Origin: Flavicella sediminum
GTDB lineage: Bacteria > Bacteroidota > Bacteroidia > Flavobacteriales > Flavobacteriaceae
DNA length: 64,000 nt
Assembly: GCF_006381105.1 (NCBI RefSeq)
Contig: NZ_VDET01000002.1
Location: 496,001-560,000 of the forward strand
Reading direction: 5' to 3'
The notes under the pieces were generated by a model. That model worked only from the letters and a program-made list of their open reading frames with translations. It was not told the DNA's origin and ran no database searches. Position 1 is the stretch's first letter. Each line of letters begins with the position of its first letter. The translations under genes were made by a program, and so were the position numbers. This document shows positions 1 to 8,589 of the stretch, in pieces.

Positions 1-7
1 TTTGGGG

Positions 8-1471
8 TTATTTTTCTAATTCTTTTAATACTTCTTCCAACACTTCTTTATCATCAAAGTGTGTTTTTACTCCTTTTGTGTCTTGATAGGTTTCATGCCC
101 TTTTCCAGCAACTAATAAAATATCTCCTGACTCTGCCATTCGACAAGCCGTTTTTATCGCCTGTTTTCTATCAAGAATTGACAAGGTTTTTTTTAAATGC
201 TCTTTTGAAACACCTGATTCTATTTGGTCTATTATAGATTGAGGATCTTCAAATCGTGGATTGTCAGACGTAAAAATCACCTGATCACTCAACGTAGAAG
301 CCACTTGCCCCATTTTAGAACGCTTTACCTTATCTCGATCTCCACCACAACCCATAACAGTAATTACTTTTTCTTTCCCAGTACGAACTCCTTCAATCGT
401 TTCCAAAACATTTTTTATAGCGTCTGGTGTATGCGCATAATCAACTATGGTAACAATTCCTTCGCTAGAGATTTTATATTCAAAACGACCATTTACACTC
501 TCTAACTGACTCATTAGCAACAAAGCCTCATTAGACTCCATTCCTAACAATTCCGCTACTCCAAAAATGGCCAACAAATTATAGGCATTAAAATCACCAA
601 TCAATCGACACCAAACTTCTTGAGAATTGATATTTAACAACATTCCCGACAAGCCTTTTTCCAAAATACGCGCTTTATAGTCGGCCATGGTTTTTAAGGC
701 ATAGGTCACTTTTTTTGCTTTTGTATTCTGAAGCATAATGCGTCCATTTTTATCATCGCTATTTACCAGGGCAAAAGCCTCTTTTGAAAGCGAATCGAAA
801 AACAGTTTTTTCACATCTCTATACTCTGCAAATGTCTTGTGATAATCTAAATGATCATGTGTTAAATTGGTAAACACACCCCCATCAAAATCTAAGCCTT
901 CTGTCCTTTTTTGATGAATTCCATGCGAACTCACTTCCATAAAACAGTGTGTTACATCTTCTGCTAGCATTTTAGCTAAATAACTATTTATCGTAACTGA
1001 ATCTGGGGTGGTATGCGTAGCAGGAAAATCATTAGTTCCTACTTTTATTTTAACTGTCGACAACAAGCCCGATTTTAACCCAGATTTCTGAAACAAATCG
1101 TATAACAAAGTAGCAACCGTAGTTTTTCCATTGGTTCCGGTTACTCCAACTAATTTTAATTTTGAAGAAGGATTGTCGTAATAATTAGAAGCCATTAAAG
1201 CCAAAGCCAAATCGCTATCTACCACTTGCACATAAGCAATTTCTTCCTTTAGTACAGAAGGTAATTCTTGGCAAACAATAACAACAGCACCTAATTCAAT
1301 TGCTTTTTCAATAAAAGCATGCCCATCAAAAGACACTCCTTTTTGAGCCACAAAAAGACTTCCTTCAGAAATTTTCCTAGAGTCAAAAATAATATCTTTC
1401 ACCCATTCAGAAGTCCCGTCGCTTAAACTAAGGATGGCTACATTTTTTAGTATGTCTTTTAATTTCTTCAT
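8..1471 (-). CDS. murE: UDP-N-acetylmuramyl-tripeptide synthetase MurE
   Basis: Cytoplasmic Mur ligase that adds the third peptide residue to UDP-MurNAc-L-Ala-D-Glu during peptidoglycan precursor synthesis. The 487-residue protein has the usual three-domain length. The ATP-binding loop GTNGKTT lies near residue 112, and the motif DNPR in TSDNPRFEDP marks the subfamily that uses meso-diaminopimelate rather than lysine. The ATG shares its A with the stop codon of the upstream ftsI gene (TAATG), so the two are translationally coupled. It is the last complete gene of the division and cell wall cluster in this window; mraY and murD would be expected beyond the left edge. Identification is secure from the motifs and the gene order. 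Confidence 0.97.
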   Translation of the reverse strand: MKKLKDILKNVAILSLSDGTSEWVKDIIFDSRKISEGSLFVAQKGVSFDGHAFIEKAIELGAVVIVCQELPSVLKEEIAYVQVVDSDLALALMASNYYDNPSSKLKLVGVTGTNGKTTVATLLYDLFQKSGLKSGLLSTVKIKVGTNDFPATHTTPDSVTINSYLAKMLAEDVTHCFMEVSSHGIHQKRTEGLDFDGGVFTNLTHDHLDYHKTFAEYRDVKKLFFDSLSKEAFALVNSDDKNGRIMLQNTKAKKVTYALKTMADYKARILEKGLSGMLLNINSQEVWCRLIGDFNAYNLLAIFGVAELLGMESNEALLLMSQLESVNGRFEYKISSEGIVTIVDYAHTPDAIKNVLETIEGVRTGKEKVITVMGCGGDRDKVKRSKMGQVASTLSDQVIFTSDNPRFEDPQSIIDQIESGVSKEHLKKTLSILDRKQAIKTACRMAESGDILLVAGKGHETYQDTKGVKTHFDDKEVLEEVLKELEK

Positions 1472-3444
1472 TAGCTCAGCTTCAAAATAATGGTAGCACC
1501 TTTTGTAATTCTTTCTCCTTTCCGGATTGATTGTGACTTTACAGTTCCAATTCCTTCATACTGCACTTTCAATCCTAAATTTTCCAAAACAGAAATGGCA
1601 TCCATACCGGCCATACCTCTAACATTCGGCATAGTTTTAATTTCTGAATTCACTACTTTATAATACTCCTCAACATCTTCGTTTAACAATTTTATTTGCG
1701 GTAAGGAATTTGTCACTTGTCTTTTTATCGCCGCCGAAGCATACATTTTTTCCGCAATGGTTTTAAACACCGGTGCCGCCACTGTAGCCCCATAATAGCC
1801 TTTCTTTTTATCAGGATTATGCACAACAACTAAACAAGAATATTTCGGTTCATCTGCCGGAAAAAAACCTGCAAAAGAAGCCACATAAGCCTGATTCGAA
1901 TACACACCATTCACCACCTTTTTAGCCGTTCCTGTTTTTCCTGCCATAGAAAAATTAGGAGTATAAATATTATCTGCAGTTCCTTTGATTACTACATTTT
2001 CCAACACTCTTCTTAATTTCTTTATTGTTTCTTGAGAAGCAATTCTTTCTTTTAAAACAACCGGCTCAAAAACTTGATCAATTTTCCCTTCTGTTCGCAA
2101 AGCTTTTACAAACTGAGGTTTTACCATTTTCCCATCGTTCGCAATGGCGTTGTAAAAAGTAATAATCTGTAAGGGCGTTAAAGACACTCCATAACCCCAG
2201 GCCATCCATTCTAATGAAATACCGTTCCAACGTTTTTTATCTTTTGGGCTAGGTATATAAGGCAAACCTTCTCCTTTTATTCTCAAGCCCAATTTAGAAC
2301 CTAGTCCCAAATTATTAATTGCATCCACAAACTTTTGCGGATTCTTATCGTAGTGCTCTTGAATTATTTTCACAATTCCAACGTTTGAAGAAACCTCAAT
2401 TACACGAGCTGCAGAAATTTTCCCATAGCCACCATGATGAGAATCTTCTACTTTTTTTCTATGAATAAAAATTCGACCTTTTTCAGTATCTACAATAGTT
2501 CCTGTATCAATCACTTTATCTTCTAAAGCCACTAATAAGCTAGCCACTTTAAAGGTAGAACCAGGCTCATGCGATTCTCCAACCGCATAATTCAACCTTT
2601 CGTAATATTTACCGCTTGAAGTGCGACCCAAATTTGAAATCGCTTTTACAGCACCCGTTTTTGTTTCCATAACAATAACACAACCATGATCAGCATCAAA
2701 ATCTTCTAATTGTTTTAAAAGTGCATGATGTGCAATATCCTGAACATTTATATCCAATGTTGTAATTACATCACTTCCATCCCTTGGCTCAACTTCATTA
2801 TTATCATTAATAGGTTTCCATTGATTGTTGGCTATTTTCTGCTTCATTCGCCAACCCAAACTCCCTTTCAAATAATCAGCATACGCACCTTCAATCCCAA
2901 CATTTCCATGCCCTATAGTTCGCTCCGCAATTTTACCTATCGGATGCGCTCTTACAGTTCTTTGCTCCGTAATAAACCCACCTCTATTTGCTCCTAATCT
3001 AAAAATTGGAAAACTTTTCACTTTCAAATAATCCATATACCCTAGATTTCTAGCAATAAGAAGGTACCTGTTTTTATTTCGTCGAGCTTTTCTAAAGTAA
3101 GCTTGGTATTCAGAGACAGGCTTGCCAAACATTTTTGACATCTCTTCGGAAAGTGCTCGGATATTTTTTTCGAACACCGCATTCTTCACAGTAACAACAT
3201 CCATACGAATGGTGTATTTTGACATAGAAGTGGCTAATAAATTTCCATCTTCAGAAACCACATTTCCTCGATTAGAAAAAATAGTATCGTTTCTAACGGT
3301 TCGGTTTTCAGAAAGACTTCGATATTTCTCTCCTTCTATATATTGAATACGGGTAATTTTAATAAAAATAACTAGCAGAAAAAGCGTCATCAAACCGACA
3401 ACTACTGACAGTCTGTTTAATATGCTTTTTTGTTCTGTTTTCAA
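1471..3444 (-). CDS. ftsI: Division-specific penicillin-binding protein (FtsI/PBP3 type) with PASTA domain
   Basis: Monofunctional class B transpeptidase that cross-links septal peptidoglycan. An N-terminal membrane anchor (residues about 10-30) is followed by the dimerisation domain and the transpeptidase domain, with the catalytic SxxK in EPGSTFK, SxN in EVSSNVG and KTG in AGKTGTA. A C-terminal PASTA domain (about 595-657) binds peptidoglycan or peptide stems in related proteins. The length of 657 residues fits Bacteroidota FtsI. It lies one base downstream of the FtsL-like gene and overlaps murE by one base. That position in the division cluster is what separates it from the elongation protein PBP2. 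Confidence 0.95.
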   Translation of the reverse strand: MKTEQKSILNRLSVVVGLMTLFLLVIFIKITRIQYIEGEKYRSLSENRTVRNDTIFSNRGNVVSEDGNLLATSMSKYTIRMDVVTVKNAVFEKNIRALSEEMSKMFGKPVSEYQAYFRKARRNKNRYLLIARNLGYMDYLKVKSFPIFRLGANRGGFITEQRTVRAHPIGKIAERTIGHGNVGIEGAYADYLKGSLGWRMKQKIANNQWKPINDNNEVEPRDGSDVITTLDINVQDIAHHALLKQLEDFDADHGCVIVMETKTGAVKAISNLGRTSSGKYYERLNYAVGESHEPGSTFKVASLLVALEDKVIDTGTIVDTEKGRIFIHRKKVEDSHHGGYGKISAARVIEVSSNVGIVKIIQEHYDKNPQKFVDAINNLGLGSKLGLRIKGEGLPYIPSPKDKKRWNGISLEWMAWGYGVSLTPLQIITFYNAIANDGKMVKPQFVKALRTEGKIDQVFEPVVLKERIASQETIKKLRRVLENVVIKGTADNIYTPNFSMAGKTGTAKKVVNGVYSNQAYVASFAGFFPADEPKYSCLVVVHNPDKKKGYYGATVAAPVFKTIAEKMYASAAIKRQVTNSLPQIKLLNEDVEEYYKVVNSEIKTMPNVRGMAGMDAISVLENLGLKVQYEGIGTVKSQSIRKGERITKGATIILKLS

Positions 3445-3445
3445 T

Positions 3446-3760
3446 TTAGTTATATTTTGAAGTTACTTTTATTTTTGTTGGTGGTGTTTTTGACGAACCT
3501 AAACCCTCACCTTTTACTTTTTCTCTAACACTAGATTCCATTTTCATACGAGTTAAAATAGTACCAGAGTCTATATACAATGCCTTGAGCATCTTCATTT
3601 CTTTATTCATTTTTGCTATTTGCATGACTTTCTGATCGGCATTATGCGAACTCGTTATCATACACAACAACAGAAAAACAACGAACAAAATAATCCGCCA
3701 GTTTTTAAACGCCCCTTCATCGGTTAAAAAACCACCTTTTAAAAGTTTGTAAAACTTCAT
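3446..3760 (-). CDS. FtsL-like cell division protein
   Basis: Small bitopic protein of 104 residues, with a short cytoplasmic N terminus, one membrane helix (about 24-41, IILFVVFLLLCMI) and a charged periplasmic stretch that is likely coiled coil, ending in a basic Ser/Pro-rich tail. Size, topology and position between rsmH and ftsI match the FtsL-like proteins of Bacteroidota, which belong to the divisome complex that activates FtsI and FtsW. FtsL sequences diverge strongly, so the call rests mainly on gene order and topology. It lies 4 nt downstream of rsmH and one base upstream of ftsI, clearly in the same operon. Confidence 0.8.
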   Translation of the reverse strand: MKFYKLLKGGFLTDEGAFKNWRIILFVVFLLLCMITSSHNADQKVMQIAKMNKEMKMLKALYIDSGTILTRMKMESSVREKVKGEGLGSSKTPPTKIKVTSKYN

Positions 3761-3764
3761 TTTT

Positions 3765-4673
3765 CTATTTTTTCACTTTTAATGTCGCAATTCGAAGCTT
3801 TGCACTTCTTGCTCGGTTATTTAATTTTATTTCCTCTCTTGTTGGAATAATCATTTTACCAACACTTTTAAGAGGAACATCTATATTTCCATAAAAATCT
3901 TTCTCTGGCTCCCCTTCAAACAATCCATTTTTAATAAATCGCTTCACCAATCTGTCTTCAAGCGAATGGTAAGAAATGACACTTAACCTACCATCCACAT
4001 CCAACAACTCAGGGGTTTGTAGCAAAAATTCTTTCAAAACCTCGAGCTCTTGATTCACCTCGATTCTTACTGCTTGAAAAATCTGCGCTAATATTTTATG
4101 TTCTTTCGCTTTCGGCAAAAACTGCTGCAACACTTCTTTCAACCTAAAACTAGTCACTATCTTTTCTATTTTTCTTTCTTCCCCTATTTTAGCAGCAAGT
4201 GCACGAGCATTTCTTAATTCACCATAATGAAACAAAATATCACTCAAACGCTCTTCACTGTAGGTATTTATAACTTGGTAGGCAGACAACTCATCCTTCT
4301 TATTCATTCTCATATCCAAGTCTGCATCAAAACGAGTAGAAAAACCACGTTCAGCTTCATTGAATTGATGAGAAGACACCCCTAGATCTCCAAGAATACC
4401 ATTCACTTTTTTCACACCATAAAAACGTAAAAAACGTGAGATATATCTAAAATTTTCTTGAATCAAAGTAAATCTAGAATCATCAATAATATTTCTTTGC
4501 GCATCAGGGTCTTGATCGAAAGCAAACAACCTTCCATTTTCTCCAAGTCGACTCAAAATCTCTTTTGAATGACCTCCACCTCCGAAAGTCACATCTACAT
4601 ACACTCCATCAGGAATGATATTTAATGCATCCACACTTTCTTTTAATAACACCGGATTATGATACTCCTCCAT
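3765..4673 (-). CDS. rsmH: 16S rRNA (cytosine-1402-N4)-methyltransferase RsmH
   Basis: SAM-dependent methyltransferase that modifies C1402 in the decoding centre of 16S rRNA. The SAM-binding stretch DVTFGGGGHS lies near residues 25-35, and the family signatures GILGDLGVSSHQ and ISYHSLEDRLVK are both present; the C terminus NNRARSAKLR is typical. I chose the ATG at 4673 (MEEYHNPVL) because homologues begin at this point; an in-frame ATG three codons upstream at 4682 is the alternative. Both starts overlap the 3' end of mraZ, which implies coupled translation in the division cluster. Confidence 0.95.
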   Translation of the reverse strand: MEEYHNPVLLKESVDALNIIPDGVYVDVTFGGGGHSKEILSRLGENGRLFAFDQDPDAQRNIIDDSRFTLIQENFRYISRFLRFYGVKKVNGILGDLGVSSHQFNEAERGFSTRFDADLDMRMNKKDELSAYQVINTYSEERLSDILFHYGELRNARALAAKIGEERKIEKIVTSFRLKEVLQQFLPKAKEHKILAQIFQAVRIEVNQELEVLKEFLLQTPELLDVDGRLSVISYHSLEDRLVKRFIKNGLFEGEPEKDFYGNIDVPLKSVGKMIIPTREEIKLNNRARSAKLRIATLKVKK

Positions 4674-5133
4674 CGCCTTCAATATTTATTGTTCCCATTA
4701 CCTCTTCAGCCAAATCAGCAAAATCAACTGTAGCTTCATCAATCGCCGCTTCATACTTCTCTTTATCCCAAATTTCCAAAATATTTACCGAAGAAGACAA
4801 AACAACCTCCTTGGTAATTCCTGAAAATGCTAGCAAATCTTTAGGAATTAACAAGCGACCGGACGCATCCAACTCGACTAATTTAACTCCAGCAGTAAAT
4901 CTCCTTATAAAATCATTGTTCTTTTTTACAAATCGATTTAAGCTATTTACTTGCTTCATCATTGCATTCCACTCTTTCATGGGATACAGCTCTAAACACG
5001 GTTGAAAAACAGCACGTTTTAAAACGAAACCTTCATGCAGAACAGGATCCAACTGCTTTTTTAAAGCAGATGAAAGCATCATTCTACCTTTAGAATCTGC
5101 TTTGCACTCATATGTTCCAATTAATCCTTCCAA
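4657..5133 (-). CDS. mraZ: Transcriptional regulator MraZ, TTG start
   Basis: AbrB-like DNA-binding protein that in Escherichia coli represses its own division cluster by binding TGGG direct repeats spaced 10 bp apart. Both halves of the duplicated fold are visible, each with its turn motif (DSKGRMML near residue 13 and DASGRLLIP near residue 90), and the length of 158 residues is normal. The start must be the TTG at 5133: an in-frame TAG lies one codon away from it upstream, and family members begin only a few residues before the first motif. Three GTGG repeats upstream (5176-5199) fit autoregulation. First gene of the operon mraZ-rsmH-ftsL-ftsI-murE. Confidence 0.94.
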   Translation of the reverse strand: MEGLIGTYECKADSKGRMMLSSALKKQLDPVLHEGFVLKRAVFQPCLELYPMKEWNAMMKQVNSLNRFVKKNNDFIRRFTAGVKLVELDASGRLLIPKDLLAFSGITKEVVLSSSVNILEIWDKEKYEAAIDEATVDFADLAEEVMGTINIEGDGGVS

Positions 5134-5156
5134 CTTCTAAACCTGTATTTAAGGGT

Positions 5157-5199
5157 CAAAAATACTATTTTTTAGCCACTTTTTACCACTTTACCCCAC
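5157..5199 (-). promoter_or_regulatory. mraZ promoter with triple GTGG operator (putative MraZ box)
   Basis: Read on the minus strand, TATTTTTG (5157-5164) matches the Bacteroidota -7 element TAnnTTTG. Upstream of it are three direct copies of GTGG (complement CCAC at 5176, 5186 and 5196) spaced exactly 10 nt apart and each followed by an A-rich run. This is the spacing known for MraZ boxes. The repeats lie where the -33 element would be, and no good TTG is seen there, so MraZ bound here would be expected to block RNA polymerase. The function is inferred from position and family knowledge. Confidence 0.72.
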
Positions 5200-5322
5200 A
5201 TTGTTGATAAGTTTCACACAATCCCACATAAAACCTAGAGAACTCAAAATCCGACAATTAAAAAAGCTCCTTAACATTATTTTATCTAAATCCTTAGAAA
5301 TGGTTTTTTACAAAAAAAAGAT

Positions 5323-5330
5323 TACATTTG
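5323..5330 (+). promoter_or_regulatory. -7 promoter element of the alpha/beta hydrolase gene
   Basis: TACATTTG matches TAnnTTTG. A TTG codon at 5328 that could be read as an upstream start is the last three bases of this box, so translation there is unlikely. Transcription would begin near 5335, leaving about 20 nt before the ATG at 5358. No convincing -33 TTG is visible. The promoter is back to back with that of mraZ. Confidence 0.55.
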
Positions 5331-5357
5331 TCAATTGTTAAAAAACTGATTTTTAAA

Positions 5358-6122
5358 ATGGTCGAAAACCTAATTACTAAAGGAGAATTCACATACAAAG
5401 AGGGCGGAGAAGGAAAACCAATGATCTTATTGCATGGATTAATGGGGACTGCTAGTATGTTTGATGACGTCTTTACCTATTTCTCAAGTAACGGATACAA
5501 AGTATTTGTACCTGAGTTACCTATATATAGCTTACCATTACTTAAAACTAATGTGAAGCACTTTTCGTTATTTATAAAAAAATTCATAGCGCATAATAAC
5601 TTAGACAGTGTTGTTTTGATTGGAAATTCACTAGGCGGTCACATCGCTTTGTATTTAGCCAAACACCATCCTGAACTAATAGACTCTTTAGTACTTACCG
5701 GAAGTTCTGGTTTGTATGAAAACGCAATGGGTGACAGTTATCCAAAACGTGGCGATAGAGAATATTTACGTCAAAAAACAGAATCTGTGTTTTACGACCC
5801 TAAGCACGCAACTCCAGAAATGCTTGACAACTTATACGATATTGTTAACGACAGAGGAAGCGTACTAAGAATTTTATCTCTTGCCAAAAGTGCGATTAGA
5901 CATAATATGGCGAAGGACCTTCCTGAAATTAACATACCTACTTGTTTGGTATGGGGAAGACAAGACAGTGTTACACCACCCGAGGTTGCTGTTGATTTTG
6001 ATCGACTAATGCCTAATTCAGAATTATTTTGGATTGAAAAATGCGGTCACTCTCCAATGAAAGAACATCCGGAAACCTTCAACGAAATTGTTCATACTTG
6101 GTTTAAAAAGAACAATATTTAA
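5358..6122 (+). CDS. Alpha/beta-fold hydrolase
   Basis: Cytoplasmic hydrolase of the alpha/beta fold (254 residues from the chosen start). The nucleophile elbow GNSLGG carries the catalytic Ser, the stretch VWGRQDSVTP supplies the likely acid, and ECGHSP (here KCGHSP) near the C terminus supplies the His. HGLMGT near residue 25 is the usual oxyanion region. The substrate cannot be told from sequence; relatives include esterases and C-C hydrolases. The start at ATG 5358 (MVENL) is preferred to a TTG at 5328 because that TTG falls inside a -7 box. It is followed 68 nt later by engB, and homologues often sit beside engB and mraZ in Flavobacteriaceae (from memory). Confidence 0.88.
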   Translation: MVENLITKGEFTYKEGGEGKPMILLHGLMGTASMFDDVFTYFSSNGYKVFVPELPIYSLPLLKTNVKHFSLFIKKFIAHNNLDSVVLIGNSLGGHIALYLAKHHPELIDSLVLTGSSGLYENAMGDSYPKRGDREYLRQKTESVFYDPKHATPEMLDNLYDIVNDRGSVLRILSLAKSAIRHNMAKDLPEINIPTCLVWGRQDSVTPPEVAVDFDRLMPNSELFWIEKCGHSPMKEHPETFNEIVHTWFKKNNI

Positions 6123-6190
6123 AAACATACCTAACAGGATTTAGATTTTCTAAATCCTGTTGTTTTATAACCTTATTTACACTCAAAATC

Positions 6191-6808
6191 ATGCAAATAA
6201 AAAGAGCAGTTTTTGAAATCAGCAATTCAGACGTAAGCAAATGTCCTAAAGAACGTATTCCAGAATATGCCTTTATCGGAAGATCTAACGTCGGAAAATC
6301 GTCATTGATTAACATGCTGACCAATCAAAAAAAATTGGCAAAAACCTCGGGAACCCCAGGAAAAACCCAATTAATAAATCATTTTAGAATCAATGACAAT
6401 TGGTTTTTAGTAGATTTACCTGGTTATGGTTATGCACGAGTTTCGAAAAAAGTAAAACGAACTTTCCAATCGTTTATAAAAAATTATTTCTCACAACGCG
6501 AACAACTAATTTGCTCCTTTGTTTTGATTGATTCTCGCCATGAGCCACAAAGAATAGATATGGATTTCATGCAATTTCTAGGAGAGAATCAAATTCCGTT
6601 TTGCATTATTTTCACAAAAGCAGACAAACTCTCACCTACTGTTTTAAAAAGAAACATAGCCACTTATAAAGAAAAGTTATTGGCAGATTCATGGGATATT
6701 TTCCCTGATTATTTTGTGACTTCTTCTACATCACATGAAGGAAGAGACCAACTACTAGCTTTTATTGGAAAGATAAACGAAGATTTGAGAAAATCAAGTA
6801 ATGAGTAA
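6191..6808 (+). CDS. engB: Ribosome biogenesis GTP-binding protein EngB (YsxC/YihA)
   Basis: Small essential GTPase that acts in assembly of the large ribosomal subunit. The G1 loop GRSNVGKSS, the switch/G2 region around TSGTPGKTQ, G3 DLPGYGYA and G4 TKADK are all visible. The length of 205 residues is that of the family. It begins 68 nt after the hydrolase on the same strand and may share its transcript. It is followed by a run of 7-bp tandem repeats. Confidence 0.96.
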   Translation: MQIKRAVFEISNSDVSKCPKERIPEYAFIGRSNVGKSSLINMLTNQKKLAKTSGTPGKTQLINHFRINDNWFLVDLPGYGYARVSKKVKRTFQSFIKNYFSQREQLICSFVLIDSRHEPQRIDMDFMQFLGENQIPFCIIFTKADKLSPTVLKRNIATYKEKLLADSWDIFPDYFVTSSTSHEGRDQLLAFIGKINEDLRKSSNE

Positions 6809-6856
6809 TTAAATATACTGTTGGAAAAGTGAAAAATGAAAACTGAAAAGTGTAAA

Positions 6857-6889
6857 GTGAAAAGTGAAAAGTGAAAAGTGAAAAGTGAA
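6857..6889. repeat. 7-bp tandem repeat (GTGAAAA)n
   Basis: Four perfect GTGAAAA units at 6857, 6864, 6871 and 6878 are followed by a partial fifth, with degenerate related units upstream from about 6824. The run begins shortly after the engB stop codon. Copy number in such runs tends to vary between strains. No coding frame or hairpin explains it. Confidence 0.85.
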
Positions 6890-6977
6890 TATTAAAGAAA
6901 ATAACAAATAATCTACACCAACACAATTCACGACAAAATACTAGCTACCAAATTATGAAATTCACTGCTAACAAACT

Positions 6978-7025
6978 GTTCTCGATACATTTTTGTTTCA
7001 TTGCATTTCACAAAAACACTCGAAC
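6978..7025. repeat. REP-like imperfect palindrome
   Basis: An inverted repeat with arms GTTCTCGATACATTTTTGT and ACAAAAACACTCGAAC encloses a loop of about 14 nt. The arms pair with a few mismatches. A further half copy (CTCGATACCCGAC) follows at about 7037. Elements of this look recur between genes in Flavobacteriaceae (from memory), so it may be a dispersed repeat; I find no second full copy in this window. Confidence 0.5.
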
Positions 7026-7064
7026 TGATATAAATACTCGATACCCGACACCAACTACCATACT

Positions 7065-7748
7065 ATGAGATCCACAGCTAAAAACCTAGACATTCTTTTT
7101 GAAGACAATCACCTGATTATCGTCAACAAAAGAACTGGAGATTTGGTTCAAGGAGACAAGACAGGGGATGCGCCTTTAAGCGATTTATTAAAAGCATACA
7201 TCAAAGAAAAATACAACAAGCCCGGCAATGTTTATTTAGGCGTAGTTCATCGTTTAGACAGACCTACTACCGGCATTGTAATTTTTGCCAAGACATCAAA
7301 AGCTCTTGAAAGATTGAACAAAATGCTTCGAGAGAAAACCATTGACAAAACCTACTGGGCTGTGGTTAAAAACAAACCTTCACAAACCGAAGGAACGCTT
7401 ATTAATTATCTTAGAAAAAACCCTAAAAACAACAAGGCGACCGTTTTTAATAAGGAAACAAACGATACTAAAAAAGCCATATTACATTACAAAACCCTTA
7501 AAACTCTAGACAATTATTACTTACTTGAAATAGATTTAGAAACAGGTAGACATCATCAAATTAGAGCACAACTCTCCAACATAAACTGCCCAATTAAAGG
7601 CGATTTAAAATACGGATTCAATCGCAGCAACAAAGATGCAGGAATTCATTTACACGCACGTAAAATTAGCTTTATTCATCCTGTTTTAAAAGAAAAATTG
7701 ACCATTGAAGCTCCTACACCAAAAGATCCTATTTGGGACGCGTGCTAG
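7065..7748 (+). CDS. RluA-family pseudouridine synthase (short form)
   Basis: Pseudouridine synthase of the RluA family, modifying uridines in rRNA or tRNA. The catalytic Asp lies in HRLDRPTTG near residue 66, and the family segments HHQIRAQL and KYGFN are present. At 227 residues it lacks the N-terminal S4 RNA-binding domain of RluC/RluD and resembles the short forms annotated as RNA pseudouridine synthases in Bacteroidota, so the target base is unknown. It is convergent with the DUF2490 gene, overlapping it by 4 nt. A decayed copy of its last 50 or so codons lies at 8590-8765. Confidence 0.9.
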   Translation: MRSTAKNLDILFEDNHLIIVNKRTGDLVQGDKTGDAPLSDLLKAYIKEKYNKPGNVYLGVVHRLDRPTTGIVIFAKTSKALERLNKMLREKTIDKTYWAVVKNKPSQTEGTLINYLRKNPKNNKATVFNKETNDTKKAILHYKTLKTLDNYYLLEIDLETGRHHQIRAQLSNINCPIKGDLKYGFNRSNKDAGIHLHARKISFIHPVLKEKLTIEAPTPKDPIWDAC

Positions 7749-8443
7749 AAGTTTTGATGTAGACTCACTTGCCATTGACTCTTCGTCCAAGTATTGGTTC
7801 TCTGCTTCATAACTCCCAATTGAATTTTCATCCCTTCTCTTAACACATAACCCACTGCGGAATATAGACGATTTCTATCAAAAAATTCTACTGTATATCC
7901 ATTACCCGTATTTCGTTGCGCATTGATAAATAGCTCATTATAAAAAGATAAATACAGCGTCTTCTCCTCTATTTTAGTTGTATTCAACGGAATATTTAAA
8001 AACAAATTGTAGCGATAACGGCTTCTAAAATCCTGTCCTTCTACAAATCTTTGTTCGTATCGAAAACGATGATTCGTATACATGCGATTTCCGAATTTCA
8101 CTGGAAACAATACTTCCTGATAGATTCTACTTTCTGAACTCTTCGCATTGGAATCTCCATAAGTACCCGATGTTATATTACCATAGCCCAATGTCAACTT
8201 CACATTTGCATTTTTAGGTCTGTATGTTACTCCACTTCGAATCAATAATTGTTCTAAATCTCCTCCAAGATCCCAATTACGATATTGAACATCTCCTTGC
8301 ACCCCCCAGCGACTATCTTCAAACTTAGCATCAAAAAAATACATATACCATGCTCCTAACTTATCCTGATTGACTTGAGCACTTGTTAGCTTTGACCCTA
8401 CTAAAAAAAACGTACATACTAGTAAAAAAAGACTTCTTTTCAT
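7745..8443 (-). CDS. DUF2490 outer membrane protein
   Basis: Protein of 232 residues with a cleavable signal peptide (about 1-22, ending LTSAQ), then alternating hydrophobic and polar strands rich in Tyr, Arg and Phe, as in a beta barrel, and a C-terminal Phe (SLHQNF) typical of outer membrane barrels. The segments GDVQYRNWDLGGDLEQLLIR and RFRYEQRF are characteristic of DUF2490, a family of unknown function. It is convergent with the upstream rluA-like gene, and the region upstream of it contains the remnant of a second rluA-like gene. Confidence 0.85.
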   Translation of the reverse strand: MKRSLFLLVCTFFLVGSKLTSAQVNQDKLGAWYMYFFDAKFEDSRWGVQGDVQYRNWDLGGDLEQLLIRSGVTYRPKNANVKLTLGYGNITSGTYGDSNAKSSESRIYQEVLFPVKFGNRMYTNHRFRYEQRFVEGQDFRSRYRYNLFLNIPLNTTKIEEKTLYLSFYNELFINAQRNTGNGYTVEFFDRNRLYSAVGYVLREGMKIQLGVMKQRTNTWTKSQWQVSLHQNF

Positions 8444-8589
8444 TTATTATTATTTTTGATTGGCTTACAAATTAACGGTTTATGATTCAATTTTCCAACA
8501 CAAAAAAAAGAAGTTCTGAGTAATACGAGCATCAAATCTTTAGACAACTACCATTTGCCAGAAAAAAATTTAAAAACTGTCAACCTTCA

